In this document: positions 34,906 through 42,627 of the stretch, piece after piece
Layout: every line of letters starts with the position of its first letter
How positions within the stretch are numbered: the first letter of the stretch is position 1
From: an uncultured Pseudoruegeria sp.
GTDB lineage: Bacteria; Pseudomonadota; Alphaproteobacteria; Rhodobacterales; Rhodobacteraceae
DNA length: 64,000 nt
Reading direction: 5' to 3'
Assembly: GCA_947498155.1 (NCBI GenBank)
Contig: CANMJD010000003.1
Span: forward strand, 310,001 to 374,000
The notes under the pieces: generated by a model
What the model saw: the letters and a program-made list of their open reading frames with translations, nothing else
What the model was told of the DNA's origin: nothing
Databases searched by the model: none
Program-made: the position numbers and the translations under genes

Positions 34906-35100
34906 TTAACAACGCGCATTATCACCCTGATCTATATTGATATTTCCGATTGAAGCGGGAGTGGAGCGCCTGTCCTTTGCCGCGCGAATTGCGCGGATCA
35001 CCTCAGAATTCTGGGAGTTGCCATTGCGATCGGACTCCGCCTTGATCCACTCCTTGAGCTCTTGCGGAAGCCGAAGTTGCATTGGTTTACGACTGTTCAT
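34906..35100 (-). CDS. Arc-like ribbon-helix-helix DNA-binding protein
   Basis: A 64-residue protein with the Arc/MetJ fold pattern: MQLRLPQELKEWIKAESDRNGNSQNSEVIRAIR gives one beta strand (QLRLP) and two helices. It is a likely repressor acting as a dimer. It is first in a leftward set with the 34690 gene and the integrase, and divergent from a second ribbon-helix-helix gene. The 84-nt gap between them holds two palindromes likely to be their operators. Confidence 0.78.
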   Translation of the reverse strand: MNSRKPMQLRLPQELKEWIKAESDRNGNSQNSEVIRAIRAAKDRRSTPASIGNINIDQGDNARC

Positions 35101-35131
35101 GAAACGCCTCCAGGTTGAAACAATATCCCGT

Positions 35132-35150
35132 TAGTGGCACTTAGCCACTA
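35132..35150. promoter_or_regulatory. Operator-like palindrome 1 between ribbon-helix-helix genes
   Basis: TAGTGGC and GCCACTA form a 7-bp inverted repeat with a 5-nt spacer. It shares the TGGC/GCCA core with the second palindrome 20 nt to the right. It lies between two divergent ribbon-helix-helix regulators, where an autoregulatory operator is expected. Confidence 0.55.
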
Positions 35151-35169
35151 TTGCGTCAATCGATTTTTA

Positions 35170-35182
35170 TGGCACAGTGCCA
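35170..35182. promoter_or_regulatory. Operator-like palindrome 2 overlapping the start region
   Basis: TGGCAC-A-GTGCCA is a perfect 13-bp palindrome ending 2 nt before the ATG of the rightward regulator. A protein bound here would block initiation of that gene. Confidence 0.6.
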
Positions 35183-35184
35183 TC

Positions 35185-35499
35185 ATGGCAGAACAAAGCT
35201 CTCAGAATCAGGATAAATTTATCGTGCGGCTGCCGGACGGCCTGCGCGATAGGATACGCCTCGCGGCTGAGGCCAACCACCGCAGTATGAATGCTGAGGT
35301 CGTTGCCCTACTCGAAGAAAATTATCCGGCCCCTGTGCCGGAAAAACTGGAAGACCCCGCCGCGCGGCTGCTCTTCTGGCTCGCGAAGCGCATCCGCCGA
35401 AGAAGTCCGAAGCCCGGCTCTCCCAGAGACAAGCAAGCAGCCTTGTATGAGCGCATTGCGGTCGATATCTCGGAACGCATGAAGGATATCGGGGAATAG
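35185..35499 (+). CDS. Arc family ribbon-helix-helix DNA-binding protein
   Basis: A 104-residue protein with the Arc pattern FIVRLPDGLRDRIRLAAEANHRSMNAEVVALLEENY at residues 10-45, followed by a basic tail (RIRRRSPKPGS). The strand VRLP contacts DNA as a dimer. ATG at 35185 follows the 13-bp palindrome directly; the upstream GTG frame would read through both operators. It is divergent from the other ribbon-helix-helix gene and probably controls excision or transfer genes of the element (inference). Confidence 0.8.
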   Translation: MAEQSSQNQDKFIVRLPDGLRDRIRLAAEANHRSMNAEVVALLEENYPAPVPEKLEDPAARLLFWLAKRIRRRSPKPGSPRDKQAALYERIAVDISERMKDIGE

Positions 35500-35501
35500 C
35501 C

Positions 35502-36167
35502 CTAATAGGCCACCCACTCATATCCGTGGCTGCCTTCGTGATCCTCCCATTCAACGCCGACTCCGCGACGCCAATTTGATGACGAACAGCGCCGCGATGG
35601 AAGCACCCACTGCGGGGCGGCCGCTGGCGTCGTGCGTTGCCAGCCGAAATCGCCCTGCGTGCCGTAGGTGCCGAGGAGCATATTGTAATTCTCGGAGCAA
35701 TCATCGTCGCGACCACGTTCGCGATGACTGTAATGCCGAACATCCCAGACACGGATCGAGCGCACGAAATCGAATTCCAAGCCACTGATGTCGATATCGG
35801 CACCATCTTCGACCACTTGCGCCAGAATGACTTGGCCGAGCGTTTGACCTGTTTGGTTGCTGGCTTCCCAGATTTTCGGGGCCTTGCTTTGCAATGGCGC
35901 GCGCTCAGAAACCCCCATAGGACAACGCCAGATTTGTAATGGTGGCTCGATCGGCCAAGGAGTAATCCGACGGATGAACACAGCACGGGCATGAGCGCAT
36001 TCTGCTGACGCGGGCCACCCACCAGCCAGGCAAAGCAGAATGGCGCAGTCAACCTGATAGGCTTTTACCGCCTGCGGAGCCACACTGGAAAGCAGAGACA
36101 TTGCGACCCCAAAGAACCAATTCCTGATAGATCTGCACCACATATCAATATATGTCCTTTGCTGCAT
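35502..36167 (-). CDS. Exported protein of conjugative elements, unknown
   Basis: A 221-residue protein. A short hydrophobic N-terminal stretch (FGVAMSLLSSVAPQAVKA) is followed by VDCAILLCLAGGWPASAECAHARAVFIRRITPWPIEPPLQIWRCPMG, cysteine-rich and, as I recall, repeatedly seen in type IV secretion elements of alphaproteobacteria. The C-terminal half is charged and aromatic (DYNMLLGTYG-like segment). The cysteines suggest a disulfide-bonded periplasmic protein. No enzymatic motif is seen. It is convergent with the ribbon-helix-helix gene, 2 nt apart. Confidence 0.6.
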   Translation of the reverse strand: MQQRTYIDMWCRSIRNWFFGVAMSLLSSVAPQAVKAYQVDCAILLCLAGGWPASAECAHARAVFIRRITPWPIEPPLQIWRCPMGVSERAPLQSKAPKIWEASNQTGQTLGQVILAQVVEDGADIDISGLEFDFVRSIRVWDVRHYSHRERGRDDDCSENYNMLLGTYGTQGDFGWQRTTPAAAPQWVLPSRRCSSSNWRRGVGVEWEDHEGSHGYEWVAY

Positions 36168-36252
36168 TACTGTATTATTGTAAATGTAGCTCCAACAGCC
36201 CCCATCACACCATATACGAGAACATCATTTGTGATGCTCGCGCGCGTTTTGT

Positions 36253-36264
36253 GGAATATATTCC
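36253..36264. promoter_or_regulatory. Palindrome upstream of the XRE regulator
   Basis: GGAATATATTCC is a perfect 12-bp palindrome 37 nt before the XRE gene start, a fitting autoregulatory operator for a small helix-turn-helix protein. Confidence 0.5.
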
Positions 36265-36300
36265 GTAGAGCAGTTCTTGTGATCTGGCCGAATACAGGCC

Positions 36301-36513
36301 ATGAAATTGCGGGAACGAGTAGGGCTAAATGTACGGAATCTAAGAAATTCCAGAGGATTGAGCCAAGAACAATTAGCCTTAGCTGCGGAAGTCGATCGCA
36401 GCTATATCAGCGAGATCGAACTCGCCAAAAATTCGGCATCAATCGATGTTCTGGAGCGGATCGCGGATGCTCTCGGCGTCGATCCAAAGGAATTGTTTAA
36501 CGAGAGGGGCTAG
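36301..36513 (+). CDS. XRE-family helix-turn-helix regulator
   Basis: A 70-residue protein that is essentially one HTH_XRE domain: LRNSRGLSQEQLALAAEVDRSYISEIELAKNSASIDVLERIADALGVD. The recognition helix is around DRSYISEIE. Such single-domain regulators control element maintenance or restriction genes. It is followed 2 nt later by a small gene with a TTG start and a GAGAGGGG ribosome site, suggesting a two-gene operon. Confidence 0.88.
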   Translation: MKLRERVGLNVRNLRNSRGLSQEQLALAAEVDRSYISEIELAKNSASIDVLERIADALGVDPKELFNERG

Positions 36514-36515
36514 TT

Positions 36516-36716
36516 TTGCCCGAATTTGAGAGTGCTCGCACAACGGCCGAAGCCATCGGCCGCATTACATGTATCAATACAGGCGAAGAAATCGGCTTGC
36601 TGTACCATTGGGACAATGGTGAAACACAGGCGGCGCTTTACGATGATGGTCATCCTGAAACATCAAACTGCTCAGATCATCCCGCTGAAACGGACATTGG
36701 CGCAAACCGCAGCTAA
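36516..36716 (+). CDS. Small acidic protein, unknown
   Basis: A 66-residue protein starting at TTG, 2 nt after the XRE gene, with a GAGAGGGG site upstream. The sequence is acidic with an ITCINTGEEIGLLYHWDNGETQAALYDDG core that looks like a small beta-rich fold. Coupling to the XRE gene suggests a partner or a toxin/antitoxin-like unit, but no known family is recognised. Confidence 0.45.
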   Translation: MPEFESARTTAEAIGRITCINTGEEIGLLYHWDNGETQAALYDDGHPETSNCSDHPAETDIGANRS

Positions 36717-36867
36717 CGGCCGGAAAAAGCTCATTTTATCAAATGCGGCGTGTTGCCTGGAGGTCTGCAATCGGGTGAGTGGCTTTTTTCTTAGGGCGGT
36801 TGGAGTTCATACCACCTGACAGAGGGCTCGCGTTGTAATGGATCGGAAACTGAGATAGCTTCGCTGT

Positions 36868-37236
36868 GTGAAGTGCCTTCGAAACATAACCTCAATACTG
36901 CTTGTTGTTCTTCTGGTCTTTATGACGGGGCTAAGCAGCGCTGCGCATGCTTTATCCATGGGTTGCGTTGGTGGGCATTGTGACGAGCACAAGGTCATGC
37001 CTGTGGTCGAAAACCACACTGGCCACGCTTTGGGGGAATTGACGAGCAGCACACTGCTTGGATCAGATGGGATAGAGCATGACGAATGCAATCCATTCCT
37101 GTGCAATTCTCTCGCGCTAATACTGCTAACTTCCGACGCAGTTTTTGACCAATCCGAGGCCGTATTGGGTTGGCAGGTTGGCCACCTCTCAACTCTGGAA
37201 GAGCCGGACAACCCGGACAGACCACCCAACCTTTGA
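36868..37236 (+). CDS. Small exported His/Cys-rich protein at the head of the copper operon
   Basis: A 122-residue protein. A hydrophobic signal (LVVLLVFMTGLSSAAHA) is followed by a Cys/His-rich segment (MGCVGGHCDEHKVM, then CNPFLCNSL). It starts with GTG. It precedes two cytochromes c, copC, copD and a multicopper oxidase on the same strand. The metal-ligand residues suggest a periplasmic copper-binding or sensing protein (inference). No known family is recognised. The DNA from 36717 to 36867 contains no other gene. Confidence 0.5.
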   Translation: MKCLRNITSILLVVLLVFMTGLSSAAHALSMGCVGGHCDEHKVMPVVENHTGHALGELTSSTLLGSDGIEHDECNPFLCNSLALILLTSDAVFDQSEAVLGWQVGHLSTLEEPDNPDRPPNL

Positions 37237-37334
37237 ATCAGGATTTCAGCGCTGCTTGCGTGAGTGATCAGCGTTTTAGAAAGGTCGCAGGAACACTGCG
37301 GCCCGCCCCTGTTTCACAAGGTAAGGACCAATCC

Positions 37335-37766
37335 ATGAACAAAAAATACATCGTGATCGGCGCGTGCGCCGTGGCAGCCGTCGCTGCATACCTCGTTCTT
37401 CGACCCGGCCCCGCAGAGGAAGTCGCGCAAGCGGCACCTGTTGAAGGTAACGCAATTGTTGCGATCCAGATGCCGCAAATCGACGGCAACGCAGCGATAG
37501 GCCAACGCATATTCGAGAATACCTGTACCGCCTGTCACGGCACCAACGCTGTTGGTGTTGAGGGCGCGGGACCACCATTGATCCATGTGATCTATGAGCC
37601 CAGCCATCACGCTGACGAATCCTTTCAGCGCGCTGTCGCGAACGGAGTCAGAAGCCATCACTGGCGTTTTGGTGACATGCCACCGGTCGAAGGCTTGACC
37701 CGTGGTGACGTTGCCATGGTCACCGCCTACATCCGCGAAATCCAGCGTGCCAATGGAATAAACTAA
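37335..37766 (+). CDS. Periplasmic or membrane-anchored c-type cytochrome
   Basis: A 143-residue cytochrome c. One N-terminal hydrophobic segment (KYIVIGACAVAAVAAYLVL) acts as a signal or anchor. The haem site is CTACH (CxxCH) with a methionine in GDMPPVEG as the likely sixth ligand. It is electron-transfer material of the copper module and may take electrons from the multicopper oxidase downstream (inference). ATG at 37335 follows AAGG; the longer upstream frame overlaps the previous gene. Confidence 0.85.
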   Translation: MNKKYIVIGACAVAAVAAYLVLRPGPAEEVAQAAPVEGNAIVAIQMPQIDGNAAIGQRIFENTCTACHGTNAVGVEGAGPPLIHVIYEPSHHADESFQRAVANGVRSHHWRFGDMPPVEGLTRGDVAMVTAYIREIQRANGIN

Positions 37767-37777
37767 GGAATACTCAA

Positions 37778-38119
37778 ATGAACAAACTTACCACATTTGC
37801 GTTGATGACCGTTCTGGCGACCAGTGCGTTTGCGCATTCACCCGTAGATCACACAACGCCTGAGAATGGCGCGACAATCACGGAAGTCCCGCCCGAGATC
37901 AGCTTCAACTTTGCCAATGATATCCGTCTTACACGGGTTGATATGCACCATCAGGATCATCCGTCTGTCCGGCTTGATCTCGGGGATCAGACGAGCTTTG
38001 ACCGTGTGTTCACGCTGCCCCTCGAAGGCATGGGGAAAGGCACCTACCGCATCGAATGGCGGGGATTAGGTTCAGACGGGCACGCCATGCAGGGCGAATT
38101 CTCGTTCACGGTGGAATGA
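37778..38119 (+). CDS. copC: CopC-type periplasmic copper-binding protein
   Basis: A 113-residue protein with a Sec signal ending at SAFA, so the mature chain begins HSPVDHTTP. This N-terminal His and the motifs HSPVDHTTPENGATI, DGHAMQGEFSF and VRLDLGDQ define CopC, which binds Cu(II). It is directly coupled to copD: the copC stop overlaps an ATG (ATGA) at 38116. In other systems CopC feeds CopD for copper uptake across the inner membrane. Confidence 0.9.
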   Translation: MNKLTTFALMTVLATSAFAHSPVDHTTPENGATITEVPPEISFNFANDIRLTRVDMHHQDHPSVRLDLGDQTSFDRVFTLPLEGMGKGTYRIEWRGLGSDGHAMQGEFSFTVE

Positions 38120-38988
38120 CCATGCCGGATATCTGGGGAATAGCCGCGATATTCGCCAAACTGACGCTGTATTTTGGCGTCGTTGGGTCGACCGGGCTTG
38201 TGATCATTCTAGCGGCCTTTCCAAATCTGGTGCTACCACTATGCCGCCGGATCAAGGCGAAGGCTGTGGTGTTGGCGGGACTTGCCATTTTCGCAGCGGT
38301 GTTCGGCTTCATGCTGCGCGGGGCCGCTCTGACGGGTAGAGCCGATGGCATGACGGATCCCGAAATGCTCGGGCTGTTGTGGCAAACACCGGTTGGCGAC
38401 GTTTTGGTTTATCGGGTTGTTGGTGTGGCAATCCTAATCGCGGGAATGTTCATTCCCCGTTTTGGGACGTGGGTTTCACTTGCTGGCGGGACCATTGCCT
38501 TATGGTCCTTTGCAAAAATCGGGCACGTACCTGATTTGCAGCAAACTGGCATCCGTCTGCTCCTTCTATTGCACCTTCTTGGTATCGCGTTCTGGATCGG
38601 TATCCTTGGCCCCTTACGGAACCTGTCACGACTGCCAGAACACTTGGACGACGCGGCCCTGCTGGGGCATCGTTTTGGGCAAGCGGCGGCAGTGATTGTC
38701 CCGGTGCTGATCCTGGCAGGCCTGTTGATGGCCTGGCTGTTGCTGGGCGATCTGAGGGCACTCTTGTCAACCGGGTATGGGCAAACCCTTCTGATCAAGC
38801 TGGTGCTTGTCGGCGCGATCCTGATTCTGGCAGCCGCAAACAAGCTTCGCTTTGTTCCCGCCATGCAGGCCGGAGACAGCAAAGCCGCGCAGCATCTGGC
38901 GCGCTCCATCGAAATTGAAACAGCGGTCATCCTGGTCGTGCTTGCGGCAACCGCAACACTCACCAGCGTTCAGACCCTTCCGAACTGA
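38116..38988 (+). CDS. copD: CopD-family copper transport membrane protein
   Basis: A 290-residue protein with eight predicted membrane helices, including FAKLTLYFGVVGSTGLVI, AGLAIFAAVFGFML and LLLLLHLLGIAFWIG (a histidine in a helix, usual for CopD). It probably moves copper from CopC to the cytoplasm or to a membrane enzyme. ATG at 38116 overlaps the copC stop; ATG at 38122 is an alternative. It is followed 8 nt later by the multicopper oxidase gene. Confidence 0.88.
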   Translation: MTMPDIWGIAAIFAKLTLYFGVVGSTGLVIILAAFPNLVLPLCRRIKAKAVVLAGLAIFAAVFGFMLRGAALTGRADGMTDPEMLGLLWQTPVGDVLVYRVVGVAILIAGMFIPRFGTWVSLAGGTIALWSFAKIGHVPDLQQTGIRLLLLLHLLGIAFWIGILGPLRNLSRLPEHLDDAALLGHRFGQAAAVIVPVLILAGLLMAWLLLGDLRALLSTGYGQTLLIKLVLVGAILILAAANKLRFVPAMQAGDSKAAQHLARSIEIETAVILVVLAATATLTSVQTLPN

Positions 38989-38996
38989 GGCCTTCC

Positions 38997-40316
38997 ATGA
39001 ACAGACGAGAATTCTTGATCACGACAAGCGTGGCGGCATTGGTTCCGCGTATCACACTTGCTTCGACCCCAACGGAACTGGTTGCGCAGCCGGTCAGCGC
39101 GCAAATCCTGCCCGTTGGGGAACCGGCAACGCCTATGCTGGGATTCAACGGCAGCACGCCCGGACCAGTGCTGCGGACCCGTCAGGGAGAAATCTTTGAC
39201 ATCCGGTTCCGGAACCAGATCGGCGAGGGATCGGCGGTGCATTGGCATGGGCTGCGTATCGACAATGCAATGGATGGCGTTCCGGGCCTGACGCAAGACG
39301 TCGTCGAAGTGGATGCCGAGTTCGCCTATCGTTTCCGTGCGCCGGATGCAGGCACCTTCTGGTACCATTCGCACAACCGATCTTGGGAACAGGTTGCAAA
39401 GGGACTCTATGGCCCGTTGATCGTGGAAGAGTTGACGCCACCGGACGTGGATCACGATTTGATCGTGTTGATAGATGATTGGCGCATGACCGAAGCGGGC
39501 ACGCTGGCCGATGGTTTCGAAAATATGCACGATCAGGCGCATCAGGGGCGGCTCGGCAACTATGCCCGTGCTCTTGTCGAACCGAGCACGCCCGTCCGTC
39601 GTGGTGATCGTGTGCGCCTTCGTCTGATCAATGTTGCGACCGACAGGATTTTCCCGATTGAGATTGAAGGTGTCGACGGCAAGATCGTTGCAAATGACGG
39701 AATGCCCCTTGTCAGTCCACAGGAGTTATCCAGTCTCATTCTTGCCCCGGCCCAACGCGCGGATATCATCGCGGACATCACTTCCCCGGACCAAATCGCC
39801 TTCATGTTTCCCACGCAGGACGGCCCCTACTTGCTGGGTGAAATCCCCGTTGAGGACGCGAACACGGAGCGGCAACCATCGGAGATTTCTGCGTTGCTAC
39901 CAAACGAGGTTACGCAGCCCGACTTAGACAATGCGGTTTCCCTGACGCTTACCATGGAAGGTGGGGCCATGAGCCGTCGCATGATGCAAGGTATGATGGG
40001 TGGCGATATCTGGGCGTTCAACGGGCAGTCCGGTCTGACGGATACCCCGTTTCATCTGTTCGAACGTGGGCAGACAGCGCGTATTCGTCTGGTGAACGAC
40101 ACCCGTTTCCCGCATGGCATCCATCTGCACGGGCATCATTTCTTTGAGGTCCGGGCTGACAACAATCTGGGCGCTTTTCGAGACACCACACTTGTGGATG
40201 CAGGTGAGGCCCGCGACATCGTCTGCGTGTTCGACAACCCCGGGAAATGGCTGTTGCACTGCCACATGCTAGGCCATCAAGCGGCGGGCATGAAGACATG
40301 GGTGGAAGTCGCATGA
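38997..40316 (+). CDS. Tat-exported multicopper oxidase
   Basis: A 439-residue three-domain copper oxidase. MNRREFLITTS is a twin-arginine signal. All copper ligand blocks are present: HWHGLRI, FWYHSHN, HGIHLHGHHFF and HCHMLGHQAAGM. The last block includes the Cys of T1 copper and a Met axial ligand. A Met-rich segment (MSRRMMQGMMGG, about 320-332) is the type that binds extra Cu(I) in CueO/CopA-like oxidases. It probably oxidises Cu(I) to Cu(II) in the periplasm. Its stop overlaps the next cytochrome start (ATGA). Confidence 0.92.
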   Translation: MNRREFLITTSVAALVPRITLASTPTELVAQPVSAQILPVGEPATPMLGFNGSTPGPVLRTRQGEIFDIRFRNQIGEGSAVHWHGLRIDNAMDGVPGLTQDVVEVDAEFAYRFRAPDAGTFWYHSHNRSWEQVAKGLYGPLIVEELTPPDVDHDLIVLIDDWRMTEAGTLADGFENMHDQAHQGRLGNYARALVEPSTPVRRGDRVRLRLINVATDRIFPIEIEGVDGKIVANDGMPLVSPQELSSLILAPAQRADIIADITSPDQIAFMFPTQDGPYLLGEIPVEDANTERQPSEISALLPNEVTQPDLDNAVSLTLTMEGGAMSRRMMQGMMGGDIWAFNGQSGLTDTPFHLFERGQTARIRLVNDTRFPHGIHLHGHHFFEVRADNNLGAFRDTTLVDAGEARDIVCVFDNPGKWLLHCHMLGHQAAGMKTWVEVA

Positions 40317-40744
40317 AACGCGTTTTGATCATTGCCGCATGCTGTATCGCGACCGGTGCAATCGCCGGTCACGAATTGGATGACCGAGATTTGACCAATG
40401 GTCAAACCCTCTACAGCGAACAATGCGCGTCCTGCCATGGGGCCAGTCTTGAAGGGAAACCCGACTGGCGCACGCCTGATGAAAACGGCGTCTTGCCCGC
40501 ACCGCCCCATGATGAGACCGGGCACACATGGCACCACGATAACCAGCTTTTGTTCGAATACACTCGGCTTGGTGGAGAGGAAGCATTGGCTGCGCGCGGT
40601 ATCACCGGCTTCGCAAGCGGTATGCCGGGTTTTGGCGATGCTCTCACCGATGACGATATTTGGGACATCCTGGCCTATATCAGATCAACCTGGCCGGACC
40701 GCGTTCAGCAAATTCAAGCCGGTCGCAACCCACCGCACAACTAA
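40313..40744 (+). CDS. c-type cytochrome, periplasmic
   Basis: A 143-residue cytochrome c with a Sec signal (LIIAACCIATGAIAGHE; cleavage after AIA). The haem motif is CASCH, and the candidate Met ligand lies in GMPGF. Translation is coupled to the oxidase by ATGA overlap. Having cytochromes on both sides of the CopC-CopD-oxidase set suggests an electron path rather than oxygen-only chemistry (inference). The 3' end overlaps the convergent Crp/Fnr gene by 4 nt. Confidence 0.85.
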   Translation: MKRVLIIAACCIATGAIAGHELDDRDLTNGQTLYSEQCASCHGASLEGKPDWRTPDENGVLPAPPHDETGHTWHHDNQLLFEYTRLGGEEALAARGITGFASGMPGFGDALTDDDIWDILAYIRSTWPDRVQQIQAGRNPPHN

Positions 40745-41331
40745 GGAAGGCGGTCTTCGCTACGTGGCGTGGGAGCATAGCGCCCGCGCCCGGTTTTTGT
40801 CAGCAATCCCCGATCAGACAGATCTCTGAGGGCCCGATAGCAGGCTTCTTTGGTCAACCCGATCTGGTTGGCGAATTGTGTGACCGAACCGGTCAGCTTG
40901 CCCAATTCTACCGCCAGCAATACGCGGTCGTTCGCTGATTTCATAGCGTGCAGCGTCAATAGCTGGCGGTAATCCTGCACCTGCACCGCCAATCGCTTGG
41001 TGATCCCTTCCGAAAAAGCCGTGTCTTCACGTAGTTGCTTCTGGATGGCTTGCTTCGAAATCCGAACAACTTCGGATGGAGCAGTACAAATCGCGTCGCA
41101 GTGGTAGTGATCCGAATAAATGGATGCTTCGGCAAACATGTCGCCAGTCTGAGCGTTGTAGATCGTTACGGAGTTTCCAGATTCCGTCACGCGAGTTAGG
41201 CAGATGCCACCTGACGCCACAAAGAATATGCCCTTTGTGGTGTCGCCCTGCCGGAACACGTGGTCTCCAATGGAATAACGCATTTGAGACAGAGATTTTT
41301 CATCCAATGCGCCGAACGGGGTGGGTAACAT
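40741..41331 (-). CDS. Crp/Fnr-family transcriptional regulator
   Basis: A 196-residue regulator: a cyclic-nucleotide-like beta-barrel at 15-110 (FRQGDTTKGIFFVASG) and a C-terminal winged helix (TQFANQIGLTKEACYRALRDLSDRGLL). No N-terminal cysteine cluster for an Fe-S centre is seen, so it is not FNR itself. It is divergent from the exported protein at 41407. A TGAT-N4-ATCA box lies just upstream of its own start, suggesting autoregulation, and it may control the copper operon (inference). Confidence 0.85.
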   Translation of the reverse strand: MLPTPFGALDEKSLSQMRYSIGDHVFRQGDTTKGIFFVASGGICLTRVTESGNSVTIYNAQTGDMFAEASIYSDHYHCDAICTAPSEVVRISKQAIQKQLREDTAFSEGITKRLAVQVQDYRQLLTLHAMKSANDRVLLAVELGKLTGSVTQFANQIGLTKEACYRALRDLSDRGLLTKTGRGRYAPTPRSEDRLP

Positions 41332-41332
41332 G

Positions 41333-41344
41333 TGATTTCAATCA
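41333..41344. promoter_or_regulatory. Crp/Fnr-type box (TGAT-N4-ATCA)
   Basis: TGATttcaATCA has both FNR half-sites with the correct 4-nt spacer. It lies 2 nt upstream of the regulator start and 62 nt upstream of the divergent gene at 41407, so the regulator could control both. Confidence 0.5.
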
Positions 41345-41406
41345 TATTCGGATCTGCGTCTGGGGTGTAGCAAGCCACCAACCCCAAATGCAAGAACGGA
41401 CATACC

Positions 41407-41934
41407 ATGATCAGAACGACACTTTGCGCCATCGTGGCGCTCATAGCCCTTCCAGCCGCCGCCCAACATGCCCATCAGGGCTCGGACGGCCCTTTGGAAA
41501 CAGGGCAGTCCGCCTTCGCCGCAATTTCGGAAATCGTACAAATCCTGTCAGACGACCCCGGTACCGACTGGACCAAGGTCAATATTCAGGCGCTGCGCGA
41601 TCACCTCGTGGATATGGAGTTGGTCACGACCCAAGCGACCGTGAACACTCAGACCGAAGGCAGGAAAGTCGAGTTTCGCGTTACCGGCGAGGGGATTGTG
41701 GCCGATGCCGTCGCGCGCATGGCGACGGCACATTCACCGATGTTGGAATTGGCAACTGGATGGACGGTGACTGCTGAACCGTCCACGGACGGAGCGACCA
41801 TGCGCATCGAGGTCCAGACCGAACAGGAGCTTGCCCGCGTCCTTGGCCTCGGGTTCTTCGGCGTTATGACAATCGGTGCGCACCATCAGGCGCACCACAT
41901 ACAGATGGCTTCCGGTGAAGATCCGCATCACTGA
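41407..41934 (+). CDS. Exported His-rich protein, unknown
   Basis: A 175-residue protein. The Sec signal (TTLCAIVALIALPAAAQ) is followed by a mature start AHQGSDG. The C-terminus is His-rich (GAHHQAHHIQMASGEDPHH), suiting metal binding. A regular body (VNIQALRDHLVDMELVTTQATV) has no enzyme signature. It may be a periplasmic copper buffer or sensor associated with the neighbouring Crp/Fnr gene (inference). The 141 nt after its stop hold no obvious gene and only a weak inverted repeat. Confidence 0.5.
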   Translation: MIRTTLCAIVALIALPAAAQHAHQGSDGPLETGQSAFAAISEIVQILSDDPGTDWTKVNIQALRDHLVDMELVTTQATVNTQTEGRKVEFRVTGEGIVADAVARMATAHSPMLELATGWTVTAEPSTDGATMRIEVQTEQELARVLGLGFFGVMTIGAHHQAHHIQMASGEDPHH

Positions 41935-42075
41935 TGCGATCCAGCCAAGAAGCAGTGATTGGAGCTTGCACAGCCAACGGGTATTTTGCCCGAGACTGTC
42001 ACCATAAGATTGAGCAACTTTGGACGGCAGGTTGACGTAAAATAGCGAAGGTCGGTTTTGTCGCTCATTCAACTT

Positions 42076-42627
42076 TCAGAAAAACCGTCTGACCCGTTTA
42101 GCATAATCCTCAAACGCAGTGCCGTACTGATCCTTTAGCCAACGCTCTTCAGCAAATGGGGTGACCACCAATATCGCAATTACCGGAGCGCCAACCGCGA
42201 ACACCCAGGGCGCAGCTGACAAGATCATCCACCCGCCGACGATAGCAATATCGGCCACATATTGCGGATTTCGAGAATACCGATACATGCCTTCGGTGCG
42301 CAGCGTGCCCTTGGCACCACCCGTCTGGGGCACTCCGAAGTGCGAGACCTCCAGCCAGACAATGACATTGCCGATCACTATTAGTGGAAGTCCGACCCCG
42401 AAGCGCAGCCAACCTTGAATGGCGGCGTTGCCCCAACCCAGTATCCCCAAGACGATGAGGATGCCGAACAGCGTGAAAGTCGGCACCCAGACGAACACTG
42501 GCGTAAGGGCGGTATACTGTTTCGGCGGCCATATGCGGCGCTTGGGAAAAACAATCGACCATAGGATTGCTGTGAGCGTCGCTGCTGCAACCCCGAAGCC
42601 GAGATAGATGATAGCTGTCTGCATCAT
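42076..42627 (-). CDS. Isoprenylcysteine carboxyl methyltransferase-family membrane protein
   Basis: A 183-residue, four- to five-helix membrane protein with the ICMT/PEMT-type SAM-binding segment: RTEGMYRYSRNPQYVADIA and EERWLKDQYGTAFEDYAKRVRRFF at the C-terminus. It probably methylates a lipid or small thiol group at the membrane. Translation is coupled to the CDF transporter by an ATGA overlap, and it ends a three-gene operon with the transglutaminase. The role in metal resistance is unclear. Confidence 0.78.
   Translation of the reverse strand: MMQTAIIYLGFGVAAATLTAILWSIVFPKRRIWPPKQYTALTPVFVWVPTFTLFGILIVLGILGWGNAAIQGWLRFGVGLPLIVIGNVIVWLEVSHFGVPQTGGAKGTLRTEGMYRYSRNPQYVADIAIVGGWMILSAAPWVFAVGAPVIAILVVTPFAEERWLKDQYGTAFEDYAKRVRRFF

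Noticed and set aside
35219-36052. Long minus-strand frame overlapping the ribbon-helix-helix and exported-protein genes
   Set aside because: It overlaps two better supported genes and has no recognisable motif or start signal.
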